A DNA stretch of 64,000 bases, taken from NCBI RefSeq assembly GCF_000619945.1, contig NZ_JHVC01000002.1, positions 1 to 64,000 of the forward strand, written 5' to 3'. The translations under genes and the position numbers were made by a program. Below the pieces are notes generated by a model, which was given only the letters and a program-made list of their open reading frames with translations, searched no databases and was not told the origin of the DNA. The stretch's first letter is position 1. Each line of letters opens with the position of its first letter. Below are positions 34,749-42,994 of this stretch, piece after piece. This DNA is from Clostridium lundense DSM 17049 (GTDB lineage: Bacteria > Bacillota > Clostridia > Clostridiales > Clostridiaceae).

Positions 34749-34770
34749 TATATACATAAACAAAGTTATT

Positions 34771-34890
34771 GGCTTCAGAGGGGATTTTTACTCCCACTGA
34801 AGCTTAGAAATCGTTATTTAGGAAAGTAGCTGCTTTTTATTCTCACTTTGAAGAAAATGGGAGTATTAGAGCGGGTAGTCATCGGATAAA
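34771..34890 (+). repeat. Structured 120-nt repeat element, copy 2
   Basis: It aligns without gaps to 31231-31350, about 85 percent identical. The same stems form: hairpin GGCTTCAGAGGGG with CTCCCACTGAAGCT, long-range UUAUUU/GGAUAA, CUGCUUU/AGAGCGG and UAUUCUC/GGGAGUA. It lies after the terminator of the YabE-like gene and 40 bp before rnmV, with no obvious promoter or terminator of its own. Confidence 0.8.
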
Positions 34891-34929
34891 TATTTATATA
34901 ATGTAAGACGTAATTAATAGGAGGATAAC

Positions 34930-35487
34930 ATGATTAAGGAAGTTATTGTAGTAGAAGGAAGAGATGATATTACTGCTGTAAAAAGGGCTGTAGATGCAGA
35001 AATTATAGCGGTAGGTGGTTTTGGAATAAATGCAAAAGTTATAGGAAGAATAAAGGAAGCCCAAAAAAGGCAGGGAGTTATAATTTTAACCGATCCAGAT
35101 TTTGCAGGGGAAAAAATTAGAAAAATAATATCTAAAAGAGTACAAGGAGTAAAACATGCGTATATTTCTAAAGATGAGGGCTTAAAAGATGGAGATATAG
35201 GAGTGGAAAATGCATCTCCTGAAAGTATAATAAGTGCATTAGAAGCTGCTAAATTTGAGGTAAAAGAAAAAAGGTGTGAATTTAGCATTCAGGATATGAT
35301 GTATTTTGGACTTTGTGGTAATAATAAATCTAAAGAGAATAGAGATAGGTTAGGAAAATTATTGAGAATAGGATATTGTAATACATCTCAGTTTTTAACT
35401 AGATTAAATAACTATGGAATAACAAAGGATGAATTTATAAAAGCATTAGAGATTATTGATAAGGAGAATGAAAATGGAAAAAAATAA
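34930..35487 (+). CDS. rnmV: Ribonuclease M5
   Basis: RNase M5 makes the final cuts that mature 5S rRNA. The 185-residue protein begins with a TOPRIM domain (VVEGRDDITAVKRAVDAEIIAVGG; ILTDPDFAGEKIRK, with the metal Asp residues) and has the usual C-terminal domain. TAGGAGGA precedes the ATG. Its end overlaps ksgA by 14 bp, as expected for the conserved rnmV-ksgA pair. Confidence 0.95.
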   Translation: MIKEVIVVEGRDDITAVKRAVDAEIIAVGGFGINAKVIGRIKEAQKRQGVIILTDPDFAGEKIRKIISKRVQGVKHAYISKDEGLKDGDIGVENASPESIISALEAAKFEVKEKRCEFSIQDMMYFGLCGNNKSKENRDRLGKLLRIGYCNTSQFLTRLNNYGITKDEFIKALEIIDKENENGKK

Positions 35488-36310
35488 TACTAAAGAGATA
35501 GTAAGCAAGTATAACTTTAAATTTACCAAGAGTCTAGGACAAAACTTTTTGATAGATTCACAAGTTTTAATGGATATTGTAGATGGCGCAGAAGTAAATA
35601 AAAATGATTTCATAATAGAGATAGGACCAGGAGTAGGTACATTGACTAAAGAACTTCTTAAAGTTTCAAAAAAGGTTACAGCCATTGAATTGGACTCAGA
35701 TTTAGTACCTATTCTAAAAGAGGAGTTAAAGGAATATGAAAACTTTAGCATTATAAATAAGGATGCGTTAAAGGTAGATTTTGATGAAGTAATTGGGAAA
35801 GAAGAATCAGTAAAATTGGTAGCTAATTTGCCGTATTATGTGACTACACCTATAATTGCTAAGTTACTCAATGAACACTATAAATTTAAATCTTTAACTA
35901 TAATGATACAAAAAGAGGTAGGAGAAAGAATAGCAGCAGAGCCAAATACTAAGGAATATGGTGCTTTATCACTATTAGTACAATATTATTGTGATATAAA
36001 GGTAATAAGAAAGGTATCTCCAGCTTCGTTTATACCAAGACCAAAGGTAGATTCTATAGTTATCAGATTAGACAGATTAGATACTCCCAAGGTTAAAGTA
36101 GAAGATGAAAAATTGTTTTTTAAGATAATAAGAGCATCATTTAATATGAGAAGGAAAACTCTTTGGAATGCTCTTAAAAGTTTAGGAATAAATAAAGATT
36201 TATTGGAGAAAGCATTAGAAGAAGCTGGTATAGATCCAAAAAGAAGAGGGGAAACATTATCCATAAATGAGTTTGGAAAACTATCAGATTGTATAGGTAA
36301 ATTAGCATAA
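35474..36310 (+). CDS. ksgA: 16S rRNA (adenine1518/1519-N6) dimethyltransferase
   Basis: KsgA dimethylates two adjacent adenosines in helix 45 of 16S rRNA, a late ribosome check point. The 278-residue protein has KSLGQNFLID, the SAM motif EIGPGVGTLTKEL, VANLPYYVTTPII and the C-terminal RAEFNMRRKTL-type region (RASFNMRRKTLWN). The ATG at 35474 has AAGGAG at 7 bp; an ATG two codons earlier is too close to it. Confidence 0.96.
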   Translation: MEKNNTKEIVSKYNFKFTKSLGQNFLIDSQVLMDIVDGAEVNKNDFIIEIGPGVGTLTKELLKVSKKVTAIELDSDLVPILKEELKEYENFSIINKDALKVDFDEVIGKEESVKLVANLPYYVTTPIIAKLLNEHYKFKSLTIMIQKEVGERIAAEPNTKEYGALSLLVQYYCDIKVIRKVSPASFIPRPKVDSIVIRLDRLDTPKVKVEDEKLFFKIIRASFNMRRKTLWNALKSLGINKDLLEKALEEAGIDPKRRGETLSINEFGKLSDCIGKLA

Positions 36311-36405
36311 ATAAAAATCTTTTTATAACTTTTACTTGTTATTGTTCACTTTTTGAATAATGTCTCATATATTATAATGAATAAAATATATGGAGGTACT
36401 TTAAG

Positions 36406-37650
36406 TTGGCACAAAAAAAGAGTTATAGTAGATATTTTATTATATTGCAAGAAGACGAAAGAGGATATGCTCTTGCTTCTGATAAATTACCTACCGGTTA
36501 TGTAAAGTTGGAGCTAAAGAATGATAAATGTAAGGTTTCTTATTATGTTCAAAACTTAAAGAAGGAATCAGCACCTTACTATATGACATTAATACTAGGG
36601 AAGAAAGATACTAATAAAATAATAAAAATTGGGGAATTGAACATAGATAATTATGGAAGATCAGAGGTATCATATGAATATCTAGCTGATAATATAGCTG
36701 ATACTGGAATGTCCATGGATAATGTGTCAGGAGCAGCTATAGTTAAATTATTGGATAAAAATATAATATCAGTACTTAGTGGATTTTTAACATCAGATAT
36801 ACCTAAATGGAGAGAATATGAAATAATTGAAGCTGCAGTTAGAGGAGAAAAGGAAGAAGAAGTACAAGAAAAGGTAGAAGAGAAATTAGAGGAAAAAGTA
36901 GAAGAAAAAGTAGAAGAGAAAGTGGAAAAAAAGTTAGAGGAAAAGATAGAAACAAGAGTAGAGGAAGAAAAAAATATATTCGATAAGTATGAAGAAAGTA
37001 TAGAACAAAGCAAACAACAGGTAGAAGAGCCAAAGTTTGAGATAGCTGAAGTGGAAAGGCAGGAAGAACCTGTTGTACAGGCAGTAGATAGAAAAGAAAG
37101 CATAGAAGATGTTGAAAAAATAGATGAAGTTATAAATTTAGATAAAGAAGATAATTTAAAAAATAATGTAGAAGAAAAAATAATAGAAAACAAAGATATG
37201 AGAGATGATAAAAGAAATAAAGATTGGCCTAATGGAAAGACTGGTGAATTTTTTAGGGAAGTAGCTAAAGGGTTTGAGGAATTAAAAGGAGAAATCGAAG
37301 ACATAAAGAAATGTGTATGGTATAGGGTGCCTATAAAAGATGCAAGTGATATGTGTTGCATTTCAAACTATAATAAATATGCAATAATGTATTATCCTAT
37401 GGTAAACTATTATAAATATATAGTACCTTATGGTCACTATGTTGTAGGATATAAATGTGATAGTGAAGGAAAAATGAAATATTTAGTATATGGTATTCCA
37501 GGAGGAAAGGACAAAAAATATCAGCCGTTTGGTGGGAAGTCTGGATTTGTAACTTGGGTACCAGCAAGGTCTAGAAATAATGAATATGAAGGTTACTGGT
37601 TAATGTTTTATGATTTTAGAACTTGTACTATATTAATCCCTGTTAAATAG
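36406..37650 (+). CDS. Unknown protein with Glu/Lys repeat spacer
   Basis: I cannot name this 414-residue protein. The N-terminal domain (1-145) is beta-rich and soluble. Residues about 150-187 are a run of four-residue units (VEEK, LEEK) that should form a long charged helix, followed by an acidic linker to about 270. The C-terminal domain (290-414) is rich in Tyr, Gly and Trp, with WYRVPI, YYPMVNYYKY, GIPGG and GYWLMFYD. There is no signal peptide or membrane helix. Start TTG with GGAGG 9 bp upstream. A surface or spore-coat role is possible but not shown. Confidence 0.6.
   Translation: MAQKKSYSRYFIILQEDERGYALASDKLPTGYVKLELKNDKCKVSYYVQNLKKESAPYYMTLILGKKDTNKIIKIGELNIDNYGRSEVSYEYLADNIADTGMSMDNVSGAAIVKLLDKNIISVLSGFLTSDIPKWREYEIIEAAVRGEKEEEVQEKVEEKLEEKVEEKVEEKVEKKLEEKIETRVEEEKNIFDKYEESIEQSKQQVEEPKFEIAEVERQEEPVVQAVDRKESIEDVEKIDEVINLDKEDNLKNNVEEKIIENKDMRDDKRNKDWPNGKTGEFFREVAKGFEELKGEIEDIKKCVWYRVPIKDASDMCCISNYNKYAIMYYPMVNYYKYIVPYGHYVVGYKCDSEGKMKYLVYGIPGGKDKKYQPFGGKSGFVTWVPARSRNNEYEGYWLMFYDFRTCTILIPVK
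36852..36965 (+). repeat. 12-bp tandem repeats coding (V/L)EEK
   Basis: About nine units of a 12-bp purine-rich repeat (GTAGAAGAAAAA and variants) lie inside the unknown gene. Such in-frame repeats vary in copy number by slippage. Confidence 0.8.
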
Positions 37651-37676
37651 GTATGCAAAGGCATACCTATTTTTAT
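37647..37676 (+). terminator. Terminator of the repeat-protein gene
   Basis: Arms ATAGGTATGC and GCATACCTAT with a 4-nt loop, followed by TTTTATT. Confidence 0.88.
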
Positions 37677-37730
37677 TAATATTTTTAAAAGGTGTATCAT
37701 ATAATTTAATAAAAAAGGAGTATGATTAGT

Positions 37731-38321
37731 ATGAGGGTTATTATATTAAACAAGAAGAGATTAGGGGTTTCAATAATTATTATAGGGCTTATGATAATAA
37801 TGTTTAGTATGCAAAATAAATTCAGAGATCAAATGAAATTAACTACATTAATGCAAAGTAACATAAATTCATTAAAAGAGTATACTGCCCTAAATGGTAA
37901 GTTAACATATAAATTACCTTCAGAGTGGATTACTACTGAAAGATCTTTTGGAGGTAGTGAAATAATTTATCATAATGATTTTCAATCTAAGGATTTAAAA
38001 ATACATGGATTTGCACAAGTGTGGGATATGAAAGAGGATTTGGATACATTTCTTAAAAAAAGTGAGGAGATATCAAAAAAGCAAAATATAATTAGTAATT
38101 ACAGTGTTAAAGAAGTAACAATAAATAATAGAAAGTGGAAATTAGTTGAATATGTAATACAAAATTCGGAAAATTTAAAGTTTAGAAGCTACGAATATTT
38201 TATAAAAAGTAATGATAAGCTTATTAGATTTTCATTTTTTGTCAGGAATGAAAATTTCAAGGAGAACATGCCTGTTATATTTAAAACTATAGTACAAACC
38301 TTAAATTATGATGGCAAATAA
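37731..38321 (+). CDS. Membrane-anchored protein of unknown function
   Basis: A 196-residue protein with one N-terminal membrane helix (about 12-29) and an external domain with a PsbP/Mog1-like look: GKLTYKLPSEWITTERSFGG, then a long helix and paired strands ending in IRFSFFVRNENFKENMPVIFKTIVQTL. I do not know a function. The ATG at 37731 is chosen because AAGGAG is 10 bp upstream; the ATG at 37722 is only 1 bp from it. Confidence 0.55.
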   Translation: MRVIILNKKRLGVSIIIIGLMIIMFSMQNKFRDQMKLTTLMQSNINSLKEYTALNGKLTYKLPSEWITTERSFGGSEIIYHNDFQSKDLKIHGFAQVWDMKEDLDTFLKKSEEISKKQNIISNYSVKEVTINNRKWKLVEYVIQNSENLKFRSYEYFIKSNDKLIRFSFFVRNENFKENMPVIFKTIVQTLNYDGK

Positions 38322-38438
38322 TATAATAAAAGTAATTAATGTTAGAAAATAAAATATAATTATTGATTAGTTTATATGTTATAATGTTATTAAAGTTTTA
38401 ACTTTAAGTGACTTATTACATAGGAGGAAATAATAAGT

Positions 38439-39215
38439 ATGAAGCCAGTATTATTTGAGGTACTAGGTATAAAAGTATATGGATATGGAACTATGATAGC
38501 ATTAGGAATTCTATCAGCATTATTATTATTAAATTATAGAGTAAGAAATAAAAATTATAATGAAGATGATATTTTTAATATGTCTATAATTGCTATAATA
38601 TCTGGAGTAATAGGTGGCAAGTTATTATATATTATAACTGAGATTAAGGATATAATTTCAGATCCATCTATATTGAAGAATGTTGGTAATGGTTTTGTAA
38701 TATATGGAGCTATAATAGGGGGAGCTGTAGCAGTATATTTATTTTGTAAGAAAAAACATTGGGAACCATTAAAGGTATTTGATACAGTTATACCTACTGT
38801 TTCATTAGCACAAGGTTTTGGTAGGATAGGATGTTTTTTTGCAGGCTGTTGTTATGGAAAGGCTACAACATTATCTATAGGAGTTGAATTTACTAATTCC
38901 CCATTTGTGTCTTCTGGAGTTATAAGACATCCGACACAAATTTATTCTGCTATTTTTGATTTTTTATTAACCTTTTTTTTATTGTGGTATGATAAAAAAG
39001 AAAGAAAAAGTGGTAGAGTATTTTCTGCTTATGTTATAATATATAGCATTGGTAGAATAATAGTAGAGTTTTTTAGAGATGATCCTAGAGGTGTAGTAGG
39101 AGTATTATCTACTTCTCAATTTATAAGTTTATTTACAGTTATAATAGGGATCATCATTTTTAATTTAGACAAGTTTAAGAAGCTTAAACAAAATGATGAA
39201 AATATTTACAATTAA
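38439..39215 (+). CDS. lgt: Prolipoprotein diacylglyceryl transferase
   Basis: Lgt attaches diacylglycerol to the lipobox Cys of prelipoproteins in the membrane. The 258-residue protein has seven hydrophobic helices. The signature region reads GFGRIGCFFAGCCYG (126-140) with the key Arg129, the cysteine-rich variant common in clostridia, followed by RHPTQIY. AGGAGG precedes the ATG. A lipoprotein gene follows 18 bp later. Confidence 0.93.
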   Translation: MKPVLFEVLGIKVYGYGTMIALGILSALLLLNYRVRNKNYNEDDIFNMSIIAIISGVIGGKLLYIITEIKDIISDPSILKNVGNGFVIYGAIIGGAVAVYLFCKKKHWEPLKVFDTVIPTVSLAQGFGRIGCFFAGCCYGKATTLSIGVEFTNSPFVSSGVIRHPTQIYSAIFDFLLTFFLLWYDKKERKSGRVFSAYVIIYSIGRIIVEFFRDDPRGVVGVLSTSQFISLFTVIIGIIIFNLDKFKKLKQNDENIYN

Positions 39216-39233
39216 CCTAGGAGGTTAAGTAGA

Positions 39234-40073
39234 TTGTTAAAGGGTACAAGGAATTTAAAGAAAAAAGTAATATTAGTATTATTAGCTTTTAGTTTGTGTT
39301 TTACTGGTTGTGGTAAACTGGATTCATTAAAGGTTAAGTTTGGATTGAAAAATAATGACTTTGAATATATAAAACAAAATAAAATAGAAAAAATAGTTAT
39401 ACAAAATACTAGAGATCAAGGGTATAGATTTGTAGTAACTGATAAGAGAGCTATTCAAGAACTTTATGAAATTTTGTCAAGTGCTAAAGAAGCAAAAGAA
39501 AAATCAACACTAAAACCAGATTATGTTTTTGAAATGCATGAGGCTCATGATAAGGTTCATAAGTTTAATTATATAGCAGGATTAGATAAAAAGGATGCAG
39601 GAAACTTATATAGTGAAGATAAAATATATATTGTATCTAAAAGAATAGATAATGATATAATAAAAAGTTTTTGGAATATAAGAATTCCTAAAGATTTTAC
39701 TGATATTTATTATAATTCAATTTTAAAAGTTTTAAATGAGTACTCAAAGAGTGTGAATAAAAACAAAAATATAGGTATCAACTTGGATGAAGATATAGAT
39801 ATATCAAAGTTTATTCTTTCTACAGATTTAGAGGATTTTAAGAGCAAACTAAAGGGAAAATATAATAATGCAAGTTTAGTAGAAGGAGATAATTCTAAAT
39901 ATAATGTAGTAATGACAGTAAAAACTCAAGGATATAAACGACTTTTATATAAATCTATTATAACTTTTTATGATAGAGTAGATAAAAGCGAAACTAAGTA
40001 TTATGTAAAGGCTGAATATAAAAGTAGATCTTGGAATGTAGAAGTATCTAATAGTAGACCAGATGGATTTTAA
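39234..40073 (+). CDS. Lipoprotein of unknown function
   Basis: A 279-residue secreted lipoprotein with signal peptide and lipobox FTGC (Cys26), so it is a likely Lgt substrate, fitting its place directly after lgt. The rest is soluble, with no motif I recognise. Start TTG at 39234 is supported by AGGAGG 9 bp upstream. The TAA is part of its terminator stem. Confidence 0.75.
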   Translation: MLKGTRNLKKKVILVLLAFSLCFTGCGKLDSLKVKFGLKNNDFEYIKQNKIEKIVIQNTRDQGYRFVVTDKRAIQELYEILSSAKEAKEKSTLKPDYVFEMHEAHDKVHKFNYIAGLDKKDAGNLYSEDKIYIVSKRIDNDIIKSFWNIRIPKDFTDIYYNSILKVLNEYSKSVNKNKNIGINLDEDIDISKFILSTDLEDFKSKLKGKYNNASLVEGDNSKYNVVMTVKTQGYKRLLYKSIITFYDRVDKSETKYYVKAEYKSRSWNVEVSNSRPDGF

Positions 40074-40102
40074 AGATATTGCGTAATAGCAATATCTTTT
40101 TT
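40072..40102 (+). terminator. Terminator of the lgt-lipoprotein unit
   Basis: Arms AAAGATATTGC and GCAATATCTTT followed by T. Confidence 0.9.
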
Positions 40103-40240
40103 AGTTTAGTTAGGGAAATATTGTACATAATAATAAATGGTTCATATTTTTGTAGTTTAGTATTAAGTGTTCAACTATTTAACATTTAGTGCTATAATTA
40201 TTAAAGTATTCATACATAGAGATAGTTGGGAGGAAAACTT

Positions 40241-41089
40241 ATGAGTAATTGTGAAAGTTGTCCAAGTAAGGGTAAATGTGATAGCAAAGAAGCTAGTTGT
40301 TCTAAATTAGTACCTAAGCATGGAAAGATAAAGCATATAATTGGAGTAATTAGTGGTAAAGGTGGAGTTGGAAAGTCTACAGTTACTGGTATATTAGCAG
40401 TTCAGTTAAGAAAAGCTGGATACAAAGTTGGAGTTTTAGATGGAGACATAACAGGACCATCAATGCCAAGATTCTTTGGAATAAATGAAGAAAGAGCAGA
40501 TATACTTCAAATAGAAAATACTGAAGAAGTGAAGTTTAGTCCTGTAGAAACTTCACTTGGAATAAAAGTTATTTCTTTGAATTTATTAACTGAACAGGAG
40601 GAACAACCTGTTATTTGGAGAGGTCCAGTTATTACAGGAGTTTTAACACAAATGTATGTTGATACCGAATGGGGAGATTTAGATTATCTTCTTATTGACA
40701 TGCCACCAGGAACTGGAGATGTAGCATTAACTATAATGCAAAGTATTCCTGTAGAAGGTATGGTAGTAGTATCAACTCCTCAAGAAATGGTTTCTATGAT
40801 TGTTAAAAAAGTTGTAATAATGGCAGAAAAATTAAATGTTAATATAATAGGCGTTGTAGAAAATATGTCTTATGTTCAATGCGGAAAATGTGGTGAAAAG
40901 ATAAGAGTATTCAGTAAAAAATCTGCAGAAGAACAAGCTGAATATTTGCAAATTCCATTAATTTGTGAAATGCCAATTAACTTAGATTTAGTAGAAAGCA
41001 TGGAAAAGGGTGAAGCTGAAAAATTTGTAAGTGAATATGAAGGATATAATGAATTAATAAATAATTTTAATTTATTATCTAATAAATAA
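40241..41089 (+). CDS. Mrp/NBP35-family ATPase, Fe-S cluster carrier
   Basis: A 282-residue P-loop ATPase that carries or inserts [4Fe-4S] clusters. Walker A reads SGKGGVGKST, DGDITGPSMPRFFG and DMPPGTGDVAL are family motifs, and YVQCGKCG gives the cluster-bridging CxxC. An extra cysteine-rich N-terminus (MSNCESCPSKGKCDSKE...C) resembles eukaryotic Nbp35. The ATG at 40241 is set by GGGAGG. It stands alone, 140 bp before a ferredoxin gene. Confidence 0.93.
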   Translation: MSNCESCPSKGKCDSKEASCSKLVPKHGKIKHIIGVISGKGGVGKSTVTGILAVQLRKAGYKVGVLDGDITGPSMPRFFGINEERADILQIENTEEVKFSPVETSLGIKVISLNLLTEQEEQPVIWRGPVITGVLTQMYVDTEWGDLDYLLIDMPPGTGDVALTIMQSIPVEGMVVVSTPQEMVSMIVKKVVIMAEKLNVNIIGVVENMSYVQCGKCGEKIRVFSKKSAEEQAEYLQIPLICEMPINLDLVESMEKGEAEKFVSEYEGYNELINNFNLLSNK

Positions 41090-41096
41090 AAGAATT

Positions 41097-41138
41097 AAAA
41101 CATATAGCCTTATGAAGAATAAGGCTATATGTTTTTTT
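41097..41138 (+). terminator. Terminator of the Mrp ATPase gene
   Basis: Arms AAAACATATAGCCTTA and TAAGGCTATATGTTTT followed by T. Confidence 0.92.
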
Positions 41139-41232
41139 GCTAAATTTGGAATCAAAATATGGTTATAAATAAATAATAATAGGGTAAAAATAAAACTATA
41201 ATATTACTTATATATATAAGGAGGTTATAGCA

Positions 41233-41421
41233 ATGAGAGCTTTTATAAATAAGGAAGCATGTATAGGTTGTGGATTATGCCCATCAGTAGCACCAGATGT
41301 TTTTGAAATGGATGATGATGGAAAGGCTAGAACTATAGTAGAGGATGTACCAAGTTCATCTGAAGATGCTGCTAAAGAAGCAGAATCTAGTTGCCCAACA
41401 AATGCAATTGCTACAGAATAA
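41233..41421 (+). CDS. [4Fe-4S] ferredoxin
   Basis: A 62-residue single-cluster ferredoxin. CIGCGLC (residues 10-16) plus the distant SCPTNAI cysteine bind one [4Fe-4S] cluster; the second set of cysteines is absent. The acidic surface (VFEMDDDG) is typical of the Bacillus Fer type. AAGGAGG precedes the ATG, and a strong terminator follows. Confidence 0.95.
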   Translation: MRAFINKEACIGCGLCPSVAPDVFEMDDDGKARTIVEDVPSSSEDAAKEAESSCPTNAIATE

Positions 41422-41423
41422 TG

Positions 41424-41460
41424 AAAAAATAAGGAGATAGATTTCTCCTTATTTTTTTAT
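41424..41460. terminator. Bidirectional terminator
   Basis: Arms AAAATAAGGAGA and TCTCCTTATTTT with T runs on both strands. Confidence 0.92.
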
Positions 41461-41484
41461 AGTAGTAAGTATTTATGTATGGCT

Positions 41485-41661
41485 TTAGAAGAAGTCGATT
41501 AATTTATCATTTGTAAGTCTCATTACATTAGGATCTATGTTTACTGTATCTCCTACATGTACATTTTCAGGGAGACTAAATTTACTTACCTCCGTAGTGA
41601 TTCCATTCTCAAAACTTACAAAGGCTTCTGTATTATTCATATCAATTATTCTTCCTAGCAT
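41485..41661 (-). CDS. 58-residue conserved-looking small protein
   Basis: I do not know a name for it. The protein starts MLGRIIDMNNTEAFVSFENG and ends MRLTNDKLIDFF; the pattern suggests a small all-beta barrel (VHVGDTVNIDP). A strong GGAGGT ribosome site 8 bp before the ATG, a clean frame and a shared bidirectional terminator support it as a real gene. It is too short for a 60-residue cut-off. It runs opposite to both neighbours. Confidence 0.72.
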   Translation of the reverse strand: MLGRIIDMNNTEAFVSFENGITTEVSKFSLPENVHVGDTVNIDPNVMRLTNDKLIDFF

Positions 41662-41817
41662 AATGTTACCTCCATTATAATAATATTATTAATAGTATTT
41701 ACATGTTTAATTAATTTAATTACTGTATTAAAAACAATGATATAAATAAGTTGTAAATTAAATCTATGGAGGATATAATTCTAATTAAAAGTATAGCGTG
41801 ATCAAATGGAGGCAAAA

Positions 41818-42921
41818 ATGATTAACAAGTTGTTAATTGGCATATTAATATTATTAATAGGTGTTATTTTGCTACAAACAATAAAAACTAGGAAAATGGA
41901 AAGTTATATTCAAACAGTAGAAAAAATAAGATCAACATTATATGATGTTGCTTATACTATAAGTAATACAGATAATGAAGAGGAGATATATTCTAGAATA
42001 TTAAATACATCTATAAAATTAATTCCATATGCTTCTAAGGGAAGTATAATTATATTAGATGATGATAATAAGTTTTATTTCAAAACTTTAGTGGGATATC
42101 CAAAAGATTTAATGAATATTTCTTTTAGAAAGGAAGAATTATTTATAAATAATATAGAATCTAAAGAAAGTATAATAATAGAAAATCCTTTTAAATTTGA
42201 TGAAAATTTTTTAAGTAAGCGGAACATTAATAAGTTAAAAGAAAATAACGCACTAGATATTAGCTGCACTATAAGTTGTCCACTATATATAGATAATGAT
42301 TTAATAGGATTGCTAAATATAGATAGTACAAGCTATAATAAGATTTTTACAGAAGAAGATAGGATATTTATGAATTATATAAAAAATGAATTGGAGTTAG
42401 TATTAAAAAATTCTTTAACACAGAAGAAATTAAGGTATATGGCAAATTATGATGAGCTTACTGGGCTTATTAATAGAAGATATTTTAAGAGTATTTTTAT
42501 AAAAGAAATAGAAGAAATAAAAAAGGAAATGAGTATGCTAGCAATTGTAGCAATGGATATTAACAATTTTAAATGCATTAATGATACTTATGGGCATAAT
42601 ATAGGAGATGGAATACTAAAGGTTTTTGCCCAAGTATTAAAAAGTAGCATTACAGAAGAACATATATGTGCTAGAATATCAGGAGATGAGTTTATACTAT
42701 TATTTAAAAATTATACTCTAGAAAATGCAGAAAATAAAATAAAAGAAATAAAGAATGAATTAAGAAATTTAAATTTAGTAAATATAAATTTAGATTTTAG
42801 TTATGGTATTTATTGCGTTAGTTATGATGATAAAATATCATTAGATGATATTTTGATAAAGGCAGATAGAGAAATGTATAAAGATAAAAAGAAATATCAT
42901 TGTAATAATGAAAAAGGTTAG
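41818..42921 (+). CDS. Diguanylate cyclase-like protein (TM-GAF-GGDEF)
   Basis: A 367-residue membrane protein: an N-terminal membrane helix (about 3-20), a GAF-type sensor domain (about 40-200) and a GGDEF domain (about 205-365) that would make cyclic di-GMP. The active-site motif reads SGDEF in ARISGDEF, a variant that is usually still active; DELTGLINRRYF and DINNFKCINDTYGHNIGD are intact. No RxxD inhibitory site is present. The ATG at 41818 is chosen since GGAGG lies between it and the earlier ATG at 41806. Confidence 0.88.
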   Translation: MINKLLIGILILLIGVILLQTIKTRKMESYIQTVEKIRSTLYDVAYTISNTDNEEEIYSRILNTSIKLIPYASKGSIIILDDDNKFYFKTLVGYPKDLMNISFRKEELFINNIESKESIIIENPFKFDENFLSKRNINKLKENNALDISCTISCPLYIDNDLIGLLNIDSTSYNKIFTEEDRIFMNYIKNELELVLKNSLTQKKLRYMANYDELTGLINRRYFKSIFIKEIEEIKKEMSMLAIVAMDINNFKCINDTYGHNIGDGILKVFAQVLKSSITEEHICARISGDEFILLFKNYTLENAENKIKEIKNELRNLNLVNINLDFSYGIYCVSYDDKISLDDILIKADREMYKDKKKYHCNNEKG

Positions 42922-42934
42922 TAACATATATTAT

Positions 42935-42988
42935 AATGAGGATGATAATATATATTTAATAAATTAAACGTATATTATCATCCTCATT
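42935..42988. terminator. Bidirectional hairpin between convergent genes
   Basis: Perfect 18-bp arms AATGAGGATGATAATATA and its complement around an 18-nt loop. Weak T tracts. Confidence 0.7.
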
Positions 42989-42994
42989 GTTTAA

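Noticed and set aside
36651..37361. 236-codon serine-rich frame on the minus strand
   Set aside because: It is the shadow of the EEK-repeat gene; the Ser/Phe/Leu bias is what reverse GAA/GAG/AAA codons produce.
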